A stretch of 64,000 bases of DNA, from the NCBI RefSeq assembly GCF_009754905.2, contig NZ_CP066775.1:1178001-1242000 (forward strand). The letters run 5' to 3'. The translations under genes and the position numbers were made by a program. The stretch is from Mucilaginibacter ginkgonis (GTDB lineage: Bacteria; Bacteroidota; Bacteroidia; Sphingobacteriales; Sphingobacteriaceae). Below the pieces are notes generated by a model. That model was not told where the DNA came from and did no database searches. It was given only the letters and a program-made list of their open reading frames with translations. Every line of letters starts with the position of its first letter. Within the stretch, counting starts at the first letter, position 1. This document shows positions 9,232 through 17,820 of this stretch, one piece after another.

Positions 9232-10725
9232 TTATCCGATCTTCAACACCTTAGTCGTGCGCTCACGGGTAGCATTGGCCAGGGTGGCATCTTTTGCCAG
9301 CGACTGGCCATAAGACGGTATCATCGCCTTAAATTTCTCCTGCCATTCAGGTGTTTTTACCTTGTCCTTAAAGCAGCGTTCTATCAGCTGCACCATTATG
9401 GGTACGCAGGTAGATGCACCGGGAGAGGCGCCCAACAAAGCGGCGATCGTGCCATCGGCGGCGGTAACCATTTCTGTACCAAACTCGAGCACACCGCCGT
9501 GGCGGGGGTCTTTCTTGATCACTTGTACGCGTTGTCCGGCTATTTCCAGTTTCCAATCTTCGGCTTTTGCATTAGGATAATATTCGCGCAGCGAAGCCAA
9601 CCGGTCTTCCTGCGATTGCATTACCTGGCCGATAAGGTAGCGTGTCAACGGGATATTGTCTAATCCGGCTGCCATGAGCGGACGGATGTTATTCAATTTT
9701 ATAGAGCCAAAAAGGTCGAGTAAAGAGCCTTTCTTTAAAAAACGGGTTGAGAAGCCCGCATAAGGCCCAAACAGCAGTGCTGTTTTTCCATTGATATTGC
9801 GTGTATCCAAATGGGGTACAGACATTGGCGGCGAACCAACTGATGCCTTACCGTAAACCTTAGCTTTATGACGTTTAATAACGCTTGCATCTGTGCAAAC
9901 CAGCCATTGGCCGCTCACCGGGAAACCGCCAAAGCCTTTGCTCTCCGGTATGCCAGATTTTTGCAGAAGGGGCAAAGCACCGCCACCAGCGCCGATGAAT
10001 ACAAATTTTGCGCTCACTTTTCTGCGCTGTCCGCTTAGCAGGTCTTTAACCTTTACACTCCACCCGCTGCTTTTGCGTTTGATGTTTTCTACGTCGTGCT
10101 GCAGGTTTATCGTAACGCCCGGCTGCGCTTTCAGATACGTGAACATAGTGTTAGTCAGCGAACCGAAATTGACATCGGTACCCAGATCCATCTTAGTGGC
10201 AGATACATGTGCTTCGCCCTCGCGGCCTTCCATTACAAGCGGCATCCATTTTTGGAGCGTCGCCTTGTCCTCGGTGTATTCCATTTCCTTAAAGAAATGG
10301 TGCTTTGACAAAGCTGCATGGCGTTTCTTCAAATAATCTACATTTTCATCCCCCCAAACAAAACTTAGATGAGGAACCTGGGTAATAAATGTTTCTGTAG
10401 ACGATATGTATTTCTGCTCCACCAGGTATGCCCAAAATTCTTTAGATATCTCAAACTGCTCGGCGATTTTAATGGCTTTAGAGATATCAACAGTGCCATC
10501 CTGCAATTGTGGTGTATAGTTCAGCTCGCAAAAAGCAGAGTGGCCGGTGCCGGCATTGTTCATTGCGTCTGAGCTTTCTGCAGCTATAGAATCCAAACGC
10601 TCATAGATCTCGATATTAAGCGATGGGTCAAGCGTTTTAAGCATAACACCAAGCGTAGCGCTCATGATACCGGCGCCAATGAGTATAATATCAGTTTCTG
10701 TTTTTTGAGCTGTTTGGGTCGTCAT
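9232..10725 (-). CDS. mqo: Malate:quinone oxidoreductase
   Basis: A 497-residue FAD-dependent, membrane-associated enzyme that oxidises malate to oxaloacetate and passes electrons to quinone, serving the TCA cycle and respiration. It begins with the dinucleotide-binding segment TDIILIGAGIMSATLG, followed by the Mqo mark SSDAMNNAGTGHSAFCELNYTP, FVFIGAGGGALPLLQKSG, GFPVSGQWLVC and the C-terminal LLGASPGASTCVPIM. I place the start at the ATG at 10725 (MTTQTAQKTE); in-frame upstream starts would add up to 16 residues without family support. It converges on argS across a dispersed repeat. Confidence 0.95.
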   Translation of the reverse strand: MTTQTAQKTETDIILIGAGIMSATLGVMLKTLDPSLNIEIYERLDSIAAESSDAMNNAGTGHSAFCELNYTPQLQDGTVDISKAIKIAEQFEISKEFWAYLVEQKYISSTETFITQVPHLSFVWGDENVDYLKKRHAALSKHHFFKEMEYTEDKATLQKWMPLVMEGREGEAHVSATKMDLGTDVNFGSLTNTMFTYLKAQPGVTINLQHDVENIKRKSSGWSVKVKDLLSGQRRKVSAKFVFIGAGGGALPLLQKSGIPESKGFGGFPVSGQWLVCTDASVIKRHKAKVYGKASVGSPPMSVPHLDTRNINGKTALLFGPYAGFSTRFLKKGSLLDLFGSIKLNNIRPLMAAGLDNIPLTRYLIGQVMQSQEDRLASLREYYPNAKAEDWKLEIAGQRVQVIKKDPRHGGVLEFGTEMVTAADGTIAALLGASPGASTCVPIMVQLIERCFKDKVKTPEWQEKFKAMIPSYGQSLAKDATLANATRERTTKVLKIG

Positions 10726-10950
10726 TTTATAAGCAGGTGCAGCAGGCATTCTACCGCTCTGCATATTTACCAAAATATTAGCATAGGTGACTTATCACCG
10801 CGCTATTTTTACAATATTGTTGCTGAAAAGCGGTACGTGTATAAACCGCCAAGCCACACTTATGTTTCAAGGGTTAGTACGTCTGTTATACATGGCCGGG
10901 CACTCAACACAAATCCACGCGAATGCTGTTGAGTAGCTAAACAACCTGTT

Positions 10951-11466
10951 ATGAAGATCTTTCCGATTGCGCTCGCGTTAATAGTCACGATATCAGCGTG
11001 TAACAATAAGCCTAAACCTATTTCAAAAAATGTAAATAAAACGGTAGTTATTGTCAACGGCAAAAAGGACAGCGTGACCAATAATCCGCAGAAGAATTAC
11101 AGCAATTCAACCATTCCTGATGTTTGTACCAAAACGTTGCTTTCCATCATCCAGGATACGCCAAACTTTAAAAGGCTAACCACAGGTAAAGACGCTAAAA
11201 ACCTGGTATACGTGGTAAACTGGGTTAAAGCGGAAACGCCCGCCGACCGCGATAATGGCAGCAAGATCACTAACGGAATTGAATTAATAGTAAACGAAAA
11301 AACGGGCGGCAATAAGAACAAGTTAGGCTCTTACATTTATAATAACGAAGACGCCAAATTGTATTACGATGCCGGCGCCAAATACCAGCCCCTTGCCGGT
11401 GCCGATACTATCTCGACAAAGCGGTTACGCAACGGCTGTTACTGGGGCGTAGCGTCGCACAAATAA
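10951..11466 (+). CDS. Predicted lipoprotein of unknown function
   Basis: A 171-residue protein that I do not recognise beyond its export signal. The N-terminus MKIFPIALALIVTISAC is a lipoprotein signal with a lipobox ending at Cys17, and the mature part starts with a lysine/proline/asparagine-rich linker (NNKPKPISKNVNK). The folded part has two further cysteines (DVCTKTLL and RNGCYWGV) that could pair. It lies 8 bp upstream of a phytoene-dehydrogenase-like oxidoreductase on the same strand, so the two are probably cotranscribed, though no functional link is evident. Confidence 0.75.
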   Translation: MKIFPIALALIVTISACNNKPKPISKNVNKTVVIVNGKKDSVTNNPQKNYSNSTIPDVCTKTLLSIIQDTPNFKRLTTGKDAKNLVYVVNWVKAETPADRDNGSKITNGIELIVNEKTGGNKNKLGSYIYNNEDAKLYYDAGAKYQPLAGADTISTKRLRNGCYWGVASHK

Positions 11467-11474
11467 AAATTCCG

Positions 11475-12914
11475 TTGTTAGAAAAGCGCGACTATGATGC
11501 GGTTGTAGTAGGGTCGGGGCCTAACGGGCTGGCTGCAGCCATTGCCATGCAGCAAAAAGGTCTGTCCGTTTTATTGATAGAAGGAAAGGAAACGATTGGC
11601 GGGGGCATGCGTACAGCAGAGCTCACCTTGCCGGGCTTTAAGCATGACATCTGCTCGGCTATTCACCCGCTTGCTATTAGCTCACCCTTCTTTAATACTT
11701 TGCCATTGGCAAATCATGGCCTGGAGTTTATCCATTCGCCAATTGTCGCGGCACACCCGTTTGATGATGGTACAGCCGCAGTCTTGCATAATTCATTATC
11801 GCAAACTGCTGAGAGTCTGGGTGCGGACGCTGCCGGGTATAATAAGCTTTTCAGACCACTATCCGCAAACTGGGAAGATCTGCTGCCCGACGTTCTATCA
11901 TCGTTAAAGTGGCCGCAGCACCCCTTGCAGTTTGCACAGTTTGGGTTAAAAGCTTTACCATCCGCTAAATTTATAGCCGACAAATATTTCAAAACCGAAA
12001 AAGCCAAAGGGTTATTCGCAGGCATGGCAGCGCACAGTATGCAAGCATTAGATCAGCCGCTGACACCAGCTGTGGCGATGGTATTGATGTTAAGCGGGCA
12101 CCATAAAGGCTGGCCTATGATCGCCGGTGGATCTCAAAACCTGGCTAATGCTTTAGCAAGGTATTTCCTCTCTTTAGGCGGAAAGATCGAAACAGGGCAG
12201 GTGATTACCGCCTTAGATCAGCTGCCATCCGCGCACGCAATTTTGTTTGACACTGGTCCGCAGCAGTTGATGCAGATAGCCGGACATAAGCTGTCAGCAT
12301 TTTATAAATGGCAATTAAAGCGCTACAAATATGGATTGGGTGTCTTTAAGGTAGATTGGGCTTTGGATGATGTGATACCTTTTACAGCAAGCGATTGCCG
12401 CGAAGCGGCAACGGTGCACCTCGGCGGAACGTTCGCAGAAATAGCCTTTGCTGAAAAGGCTGCCGCGTTTGGAAAAGCGGTTGATAGGCCATTTGTGTTA
12501 TTAGCGCAGCAAAGCCAGTTCGATAAAAGCCGTGCACCGCAGGGCAAGCATACCGCTTGGGGCTACTGCCATGTGCCTTTTGGCAATACTAAAGATATGA
12601 CGGAAGTAATTGAAAACCAGATAGAGCGCTCTGCTCCGGGTTTCCGCGAGCGCGTTATAGGCCGGCATACGTTCAATGCGCTGCAGATGCAGGATTACAA
12701 TGCAAACTATATCGGCGGGGATATTAATGGCGGTTTGCAGAACATCAGCCAATTGTTTACAAGGCCTGCATTGCGTTCATCGCCGTACCGCACATCGGCA
12801 AAAGGAATTTACATCTGCTCCGCGTCAACGCCGCCCGGGGGCGGTGTGCATGGTATGTGCGGCTATTATGCTGCAAAAAGAGCCATGAAAGATGTATTTA
12901 AAATAGCCGACTGA
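11475..12914 (+). CDS. Phytoene desaturase-like NAD(P)/FAD-dependent oxidoreductase
   Basis: A 479-residue flavoprotein of the phytoene dehydrogenase (CrtI/COG1233) type. The N-terminus has the FAD-binding DAVVVGSGPNGLAAAIAM and a following IEGKETIGGGMRT; the C-terminus has ICSASTPPGGGVHGMCGYYAAKRA, the second FAD block of this family. The only start before the Rossmann motif is a TTG at 11475 (TTG TTA GAA), since the next Met lies inside the motif. Lone homologues away from carotenoid genes exist and their substrates are mostly unknown; no crtB or crtY is present here. It lies 8 bp downstream of the lipoprotein gene. Confidence 0.82.
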   Translation: MLEKRDYDAVVVGSGPNGLAAAIAMQQKGLSVLLIEGKETIGGGMRTAELTLPGFKHDICSAIHPLAISSPFFNTLPLANHGLEFIHSPIVAAHPFDDGTAAVLHNSLSQTAESLGADAAGYNKLFRPLSANWEDLLPDVLSSLKWPQHPLQFAQFGLKALPSAKFIADKYFKTEKAKGLFAGMAAHSMQALDQPLTPAVAMVLMLSGHHKGWPMIAGGSQNLANALARYFLSLGGKIETGQVITALDQLPSAHAILFDTGPQQLMQIAGHKLSAFYKWQLKRYKYGLGVFKVDWALDDVIPFTASDCREAATVHLGGTFAEIAFAEKAAAFGKAVDRPFVLLAQQSQFDKSRAPQGKHTAWGYCHVPFGNTKDMTEVIENQIERSAPGFRERVIGRHTFNALQMQDYNANYIGGDINGGLQNISQLFTRPALRSSPYRTSAKGIYICSASTPPGGGVHGMCGYYAAKRAMKDVFKIAD

Positions 12915-12916
12915 AT

Positions 12917-13060
12917 TTATTTAGTCTTCGTAGCAGCTGCTTTACGCATTTTATTTTCTGCTTTTTTTACCTCGTCTTTTTCAGCGAATGGTCCTTCCAT
13001 TTCGGGATCGGCTGTAGTCTTTTTCTGAGACGTTTTTGGGGTTTCTGGTTGCTTGTTCAT
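12917..13060 (-). CDS. Small highly charged protein (47 aa), unknown function
   Basis: A short frame reads MNKQPETPKTSQKK, continues through TADPEMEGPFAEKDEV and ends in AAATKTK. It has no signal peptide or membrane segment, is lysine- and glutamate-rich and probably disordered. It starts with ATG, converges with the oxidoreductase gene with 2 bp between stops, and its own start faces the ThuA gene 81 bp away. Support is its fit into an otherwise empty slot and its biased, protein-like composition; I know no family for it. Confidence 0.55.
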   Translation of the reverse strand: MNKQPETPKTSQKKTTADPEMEGPFAEKDEVKKAENKMRKAAATKTK

Positions 13061-13141
13061 CACGCAAGTATTAATTAAATATTAACTAATGCATTTTGCA
13101 TTTGTTTATTTGAATCTAAGAAATTATTACAACCATTGTCT

Positions 13142-13966
13142 ATGAAAATCAGGAACCTGTTTGTATTTGTATTTGCCTTTCTCCTGTCTATTAATTCTTT
13201 CGCGCAGCCGGTATCAAAGTTTAATGTGATAGCGTTTTACACTGCAAAGAACGATAAGGCGCATATTAGTTTTGTGCATGAGGCGAACCGCAGGTTCCCG
13301 CAGATGGCAAAGCAATATCATTTCACTTACGATTCGACAAACAACTGGGCTAACCTCAATGCAAAGTTTTTAGCTAACTACCAGGTGATTTTATTTCTGG
13401 ATACGCGCCCCGAAGAACCCGCGCAGCGAAAAGCTTTTGAAGATTATATGAACACCGGCGGTGCGTGGATGGGCTTTCACTTCTCCGCCTTCGCGCTTGA
13501 TCACTCCGCCTATCCGCAAAACTGGGATTGGTATCACAACACCTTTCTGGGCTCGGGCCAATATGTGAGCAATACCTGGCGGCCTACCTCTGCAAACTTA
13601 CGTGTAGAAACCAATAAATATCCGGCGACTAAAGGCCTAAAACACATCATCCGCTCGGCGCCGAATGAATGGTACCGCTGGCAGATGGATCTGCGTAAAA
13701 ATCCGGACATTGATATTTTACTGGCGATCGATTCCACCAGTTTCCCTTTAGGCACCGGGCCAAAACAGAGCGAGATATGGCACAGCGGTTATTACCCCGT
13801 CGTTTGGACAAACAAGAATTACCGCATGGTGTATTTTAACATGGGCCATAACGACATCGACTATGAAGGCAAGACGGATAAGGAATTGTCGTTTACATTC
13901 GACAGCCCCGAAGAAAGCCAACTGATTTTAAATACCCTGCTTTGGCTGGGTACAAAACATGAATAA
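13142..13966 (+). CDS. Secreted ThuA-like domain protein
   Basis: A 274-residue exported protein with signal peptide MKIRNLFVFVFAFLLSINSFAQ and a ThuA (trehalose-utilisation) glutamine-amidotransferase-like fold: VIAFYTAKNDKAHISFVHEANRRF at the start, QVILFLDTRPEEP, GGAWMGFHFSAFA, and the late PVVWTNKNYRMVYFNMGHND. The ATG at 13142 is preferred to a TTG at 13136. ThuA-like proteins often accompany sugar oxidoreductases, and this one opens a run with DUF1080 and Gfo/Idh/MocA genes. Its stop overlaps the next start (TAATG). Confidence 0.87.
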   Translation: MKIRNLFVFVFAFLLSINSFAQPVSKFNVIAFYTAKNDKAHISFVHEANRRFPQMAKQYHFTYDSTNNWANLNAKFLANYQVILFLDTRPEEPAQRKAFEDYMNTGGAWMGFHFSAFALDHSAYPQNWDWYHNTFLGSGQYVSNTWRPTSANLRVETNKYPATKGLKHIIRSAPNEWYRWQMDLRKNPDIDILLAIDSTSFPLGTGPKQSEIWHSGYYPVVWTNKNYRMVYFNMGHNDIDYEGKTDKELSFTFDSPEESQLILNTLLWLGTKHE

Positions 13967-14655
13967 TGGCAGCATTACAAAAAAACCAAAAGATAAGAGT
14001 TATAGTTACCGGCGCTACGGGTATGGTAGGCGAGGGCGTGTTGCACGAGTGTCTGTTAAGTCCGCTGGTAGAGTCCGTATTAATCGTCAACCGCAAATCG
14101 GCAGGTATTACACATCCGAAGTTGAAGGAAATAATCCATCAGGATTTTTTCGACCTCTTACCTATAAACGACCAATTGGCGGGCTACAACGCTTGTTTCT
14201 TCTGTCTGGGTGTATCGTCCGTAGGAATGAAAGAAGATGAGTATTTCAAGAAAACTTACACGCTTACCATGCATTTTGCAGAGACGGTAAGCAGCGTCAA
14301 TAAAGACATGGTATTTGATTACGTATCAGGCGCGGGGACAGACAGTACCGAGAAAGGCGGCACCATGTGGGCGCGAGTAAAAGGCAAGACCGAAAATGAT
14401 CTGGCCAAACTGCCATTTAAAAAAGTCTATGCTTACCGGCCCGGAGTTATGAAAGCAACCGAAGGTGCAAAGAACCAGCCTAAGCTTTATAAATATCTGG
14501 GATGGTTGTACCCAATCATCGCCGCAATCGCGCCCGGCTCTGCCTGCACACTAAAGGAAGTGGGCTTGTCGATGATCAATCTCATGTATGTTGATTACCC
14601 GACACATATCATCACGCCAAACGACATTAAGCAATTAGCAAAAGAAAAAGTGTGA
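13966..14655 (+). CDS. NAD(P)-binding Rossmann-fold protein (atypical SDR)
   Basis: A 229-residue cytosolic protein with an N-terminal nucleotide-binding motif VIVTGATGMVGEGVLHECL and an atypical short-chain dehydrogenase layout: CFFCLGVSSVGMKEDEY, FDYVSGAGTDSTEKGGTMWARVKGKTE, and KKVYAYRPGVMKATEG. The YxxxK catalytic pair is not obvious (MWARVKGKTE replaces it), as in many NmrA/HTATIP2-like members, so it may bind NAD(P)H without classical SDR chemistry. It is translationally coupled to the ThuA gene by a 1-bp overlap. Confidence 0.8.
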   Translation: MAALQKNQKIRVIVTGATGMVGEGVLHECLLSPLVESVLIVNRKSAGITHPKLKEIIHQDFFDLLPINDQLAGYNACFFCLGVSSVGMKEDEYFKKTYTLTMHFAETVSSVNKDMVFDYVSGAGTDSTEKGGTMWARVKGKTENDLAKLPFKKVYAYRPGVMKATEGAKNQPKLYKYLGWLYPIIAAIAPGSACTLKEVGLSMINLMYVDYPTHIITPNDIKQLAKEKV

Positions 14656-14714
14656 TTAACAGGCGATGTTTAGGAAGATATGACATCAATACCTACCTTT
14701 AAGCAAACCTGATA

Positions 14715-16094
14715 ATGAAAAACTTCTTGCGAATGTTGCCGGCTATTGGTATAGCCGCGCTTTACTTGTTGCCATCAAAATCCGTTAACGCACAATCTGC
14801 AGGTTGGCAAGACCTGTTTAATGGCAAAACGCTTAAAGGCTGGCACCGGGTTGCAGGGGCGGCTGAGTATAGCGTCGAAGGAGGCGCGATAGTCGGCAAA
14901 TCCGTTGCCGGCTCGGGTAATACATTTTTGATCACCGACAAAGAGTACAGTGATTTCATTTTAGAGCTTGATGCCAAAGTTGACGACATCACCAGCAATT
15001 CGGGCATACAAATACGCAGCCATTTTAACACGCCTGCCCATCCTGGTAAAGTTTTCGGCAGGCAGGTAGAGATAGACCCTTCTGCAAGGGCGTGGACAGG
15101 CGGTGTGTATGATGAAGCCCGCCGCGAATGGCTCTATCCGCTCGATCTGCATCCCGAAGCGAAAACCGCTTTTAAATTGGGTGAATACAATCACATCAGG
15201 ATCGAATGCATCGGCAACGAAACCAAAACCTGGGTCAACAATATACCTATAGCTTACGTGGTTGATACTGTTGATTATAAAGGGTTTATAGGCTTGCAGG
15301 TGCATGCGGTTACCAGGCCCGAAGAAGCGGGCAAAAAAGTTTATTTCAAAAACATCCGCATAAAAACCGTCAATCTAAAACCCGAACCATTTCCCGCGGG
15401 AATATACGTGGTTGATTACGTGCCCAACCATTTGAACACTTACGAGCAGAAAGATGGCTGGAAGCTGATGTACAACGGCTCAACGACGGATGGATGGGTA
15501 AGCGGCAAAGGCTCATCTTTCCCGGCCAAAGGGTGGGATTACCAGCGCGGAACCATGACGGTATTGTCATCGGAAGGAAAAGAATCCCAAAACGGCGGCG
15601 ACATTGTCACCACCGCGCAGTATGGCGCGTTCGACATGTCTTTTCAATTTAAGCTGACTGCCGGAGCCAACAGCGGCGTAAAGTATTTTGTAACCCTTGC
15701 CGAAAAGACCGATGGGTCTAACATTGGACTGGAATACCAGGTTTTGGATGACGAGTTGCACCCCGATGCAAAACTGGGCCGTAACGGCGACCGCAAACAG
15801 GCATCGTTATACGACCTTTTCCCTGCAAACAAACAGGCGCGTTTTGTGCGGCCGATAGGTGCCTGGAATGATGGCCGTATTGTGGTTTATCCCGACAACC
15901 GTGTTGAACATTACCTTAACGGGGTAAAAGTATTGGAATACAAACGCGGCTCGCAGGAATACCTCGACGCGGTGAAGATAAGCAAGTACGTAGTTTGGCC
16001 AAACTTTGGTATGGCACCAAAGGGCCACATCCTTTTGCAGGACCATGGCAATCAGGTATCATTCCGCAGTTTAAAGATCAAAGAACTTAACTAA
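14715..16094 (+). CDS. Secreted two-domain DUF1080 (3-keto-disaccharide hydrolase) protein
   Basis: A 459-residue exported protein: signal peptide ending in KSVNAQ, then two DUF1080 concanavalin-like domains. The first begins GWQDLFNGKTLKGWHRV (near residue 30) and includes NSGIQIRSHF; the second begins GWKLMYNGSTTDGWVSG (near residue 245) and includes NSGVKYFV. DUF1080 members include hydrolases acting on 3-keto-glycosides and glycan-binding proteins. The gene lies 4 bp before a Gfo/Idh/MocA oxidoreductase, the usual partner that makes or reduces keto sugars, so joint use is likely. Substrate unknown. Confidence 0.87.
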   Translation: MKNFLRMLPAIGIAALYLLPSKSVNAQSAGWQDLFNGKTLKGWHRVAGAAEYSVEGGAIVGKSVAGSGNTFLITDKEYSDFILELDAKVDDITSNSGIQIRSHFNTPAHPGKVFGRQVEIDPSARAWTGGVYDEARREWLYPLDLHPEAKTAFKLGEYNHIRIECIGNETKTWVNNIPIAYVVDTVDYKGFIGLQVHAVTRPEEAGKKVYFKNIRIKTVNLKPEPFPAGIYVVDYVPNHLNTYEQKDGWKLMYNGSTTDGWVSGKGSSFPAKGWDYQRGTMTVLSSEGKESQNGGDIVTTAQYGAFDMSFQFKLTAGANSGVKYFVTLAEKTDGSNIGLEYQVLDDELHPDAKLGRNGDRKQASLYDLFPANKQARFVRPIGAWNDGRIVVYPDNRVEHYLNGVKVLEYKRGSQEYLDAVKISKYVVWPNFGMAPKGHILLQDHGNQVSFRSLKIKELN

Positions 16095-16098
16095 ACAG

Positions 16099-17457
16099 AT
16101 GATGGAAAATCAACGGCGTAAGTTTGTTAAACAAGGCGTTGCCTTAGGCGCGGGCGTGCTGGCATCAAAAGTGAGCTGGTCTGCGCAGAGCTACAAGCGC
16201 ATAATTGGCGCTAATGATAGGGTGAGGGTTGGCGTGGTCGGCTTTTCTGACCGTCACAGAAACTCGCACCTGCCGGCTTTTATGAACCATTATAAAGAGT
16301 TGAACTTTGACATTGTAGCCGTATCTGACCTGTGGAACAAGCGCCGCGATGAGGGCGTAGCCATCTGGAAGGAAAAGATGGGCCATGATATTATCGCCTG
16401 CCGAAATAACGACGAATTATATAATAAGAAACTGGTCGATGCGGTATTTGTGGGTACTTCAGATTTTCAGCATGCGCTGCATTGCATAGAAGCCGTTAAG
16501 GCGGGTTGCGATGCCTATGTAGAAAAGCCTTTTGCCGAAACGATGGAAGACAACCGCGCGGCTTTAAAAGCTGTAAAGGCTACAGACCGCATTGTGCAGA
16601 TAGGTTCGCAGCGCAGGAGCGGGGCTAATTATATCGCCGCCGCTGATTTTATCCAGTCGGGTAAGTTTGGGCCGATAAAGATGGTGGAGCTAACCTGGAA
16701 TGTGAACCAGCCCGGTCGCTGGCGCAGGCCAGCCTTAGTGGCACAATTAAAGGAAAGCGATACCGACTGGAAGCGCTTTTTAATGAACCGCCCTTACGTA
16801 GATTTCGACCCGAGAAAATATTTAGAGTATCGCTTGTTTTGGCCTTACTCGTCCGGCTTACCCGGTCAATGGATGAGCCACCAGATAGATACTGTACACT
16901 GGTTCAGTGGTTTAAAGCATCCGCGCAGCGTAACCGCTAACGGCGGCATTTACATGTGGAAGGATGGACGCACCAATTGGGATACGCTTACCGCGGTATT
17001 TGATTACGGCCCGCAGGATGACCCATCAACAGGTTTCCAGGTAACGTTTGCTTCGCGAATGGATAACGGCGACGAAAATCCGTCTGAGATCTACTATTCA
17101 AACGGCGGCGAGTTAAACCTCATCACCAACAAAATTTCACCTAAAGGTGGATTAACCGCAAAGATGGCTGCCGAGATGGGCATGCAGGCCAACCTGCTGC
17201 CAGAAACGGACCTGGGAAGCAAAGAAAAAGTGGTAGCCAGCGCCAATACAGGCGGCGACATTTTGACCAACAACCACGTGCGCAACTGGATGGAGTGCGT
17301 GCGGAACCGTAAAACGCCGCATGCCCCTGTTGAAGCAGGCTACGCCCATTCAATAGCCAACATCATGACAACCGCGGCTTCGCATACCGGCATAAAAGCC
17401 ACTTTTGATGAAGCAACGCAGGAAGTGATGGTTGGCGGGAAAGTTTTCAAGTATTAA
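16099..17457 (+). CDS. Gfo/Idh/MocA-family oxidoreductase with Tat-type leader
   Basis: A 452-residue NAD(P)-dependent sugar oxidoreductase carrying a twin-arginine leader (QRRKFVKQGVALGAGVLASKV), so it is probably exported folded with its cofactor. The Rossmann part reads VRVGVVGFSDRHRNSHLPAF, with the family lysine in AYVEKPFAETMEDN and downstream QIGSQRRSGANY. A His-rich MSHQIDTVHWFSGLKHP matches the periplasmic Bacteroidota type. It closes the ThuA-SDR-DUF1080 run, 4 bp after the DUF1080 stop. The position fits formation or removal of 3-keto sugars; the substrate is not visible. Confidence 0.9.
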   Translation: MMENQRRKFVKQGVALGAGVLASKVSWSAQSYKRIIGANDRVRVGVVGFSDRHRNSHLPAFMNHYKELNFDIVAVSDLWNKRRDEGVAIWKEKMGHDIIACRNNDELYNKKLVDAVFVGTSDFQHALHCIEAVKAGCDAYVEKPFAETMEDNRAALKAVKATDRIVQIGSQRRSGANYIAAADFIQSGKFGPIKMVELTWNVNQPGRWRRPALVAQLKESDTDWKRFLMNRPYVDFDPRKYLEYRLFWPYSSGLPGQWMSHQIDTVHWFSGLKHPRSVTANGGIYMWKDGRTNWDTLTAVFDYGPQDDPSTGFQVTFASRMDNGDENPSEIYYSNGGELNLITNKISPKGGLTAKMAAEMGMQANLLPETDLGSKEKVVASANTGGDILTNNHVRNWMECVRNRKTPHAPVEAGYAHSIANIMTTAASHTGIKATFDEATQEVMVGGKVFKY

Positions 17458-17460
17458 GAT

Positions 17461-17700
17461 CCGGACTCTTCCCAACCCCTCTCCGAAGGAGAGAGGTTAA
17501 ATCAAGCTTTCAAACCATTTCAAAGGAAGGGGGCTTAAAAAGCCGACCGCTCCCCAACCCTCTTCAAAGGAAAAAGTTTACAGGCCGACCTCTACCAAGA
17601 CCTCCCTAAAGGAGCAGGCTTTCAAGACCGACCTCTCCCCAACCCCTCTACGAAGTAGAGGGGCTTTAAAATGGCCGACTCTCCCAAACCGAACCGAGGC
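17461..17700. repeat. Degenerate tandem array of CCCCAACCC/GAAGGAG repeat
   Basis: This fills most of the gap between the Gfo/Idh/MocA gene and the insertion sequence. Four to five diverged units of about 40-80 bp share the pattern GAC(C)G...CTCCCCAACCCCTCT, CGAAGGAGAGGGG, GGCTTTAAAA; units begin near 17461, 17541, 17583, 17625 and 17672. The best unit (17633-17670) folds as CCCCTCTAC/GTAGAGGGG. A single unit of the same family lies at 36822-36852. To its right, 17725-17753 holds an imperfect inverted repeat around CGCAAAATACCC. No gene is seen in this stretch. Confidence 0.8.
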
Positions 17701-17820
17701 ATGGAAAATTACTTCAAACGCATTCGCAAAATACCCTTATGGGGTAATTTGCGTACAAATGACATTAATTTGCCAGTTGACTTGTCCTGAAATAAGTTTA
17801 CAGAAAAGTAGAGGAACAAG

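Noticed and set aside
8742..9663. Two overlapping open frames (147 and 208 codons) in the argS-mqo gap
   Set aside because: They run through the dispersed hairpin element and into the antisense of mqo, have Cys/Arg-rich unlikely composition, and are not kept in the other copies of the element.
11475..12914. Carotenoid biosynthesis cluster
   Set aside because: The oxidoreductase is phytoene-desaturase-like, but no crtB, crtY or crtZ gene lies near; a lone family member is not evidence for the pathway.
17725..17753. Imperfect inverted repeat CGCAAAATACCC/GGGGTAATTTGCG as IS end
   Set aside because: It lies left of the matching IS end repeat at 17777 and has no partner on the right side of the element.
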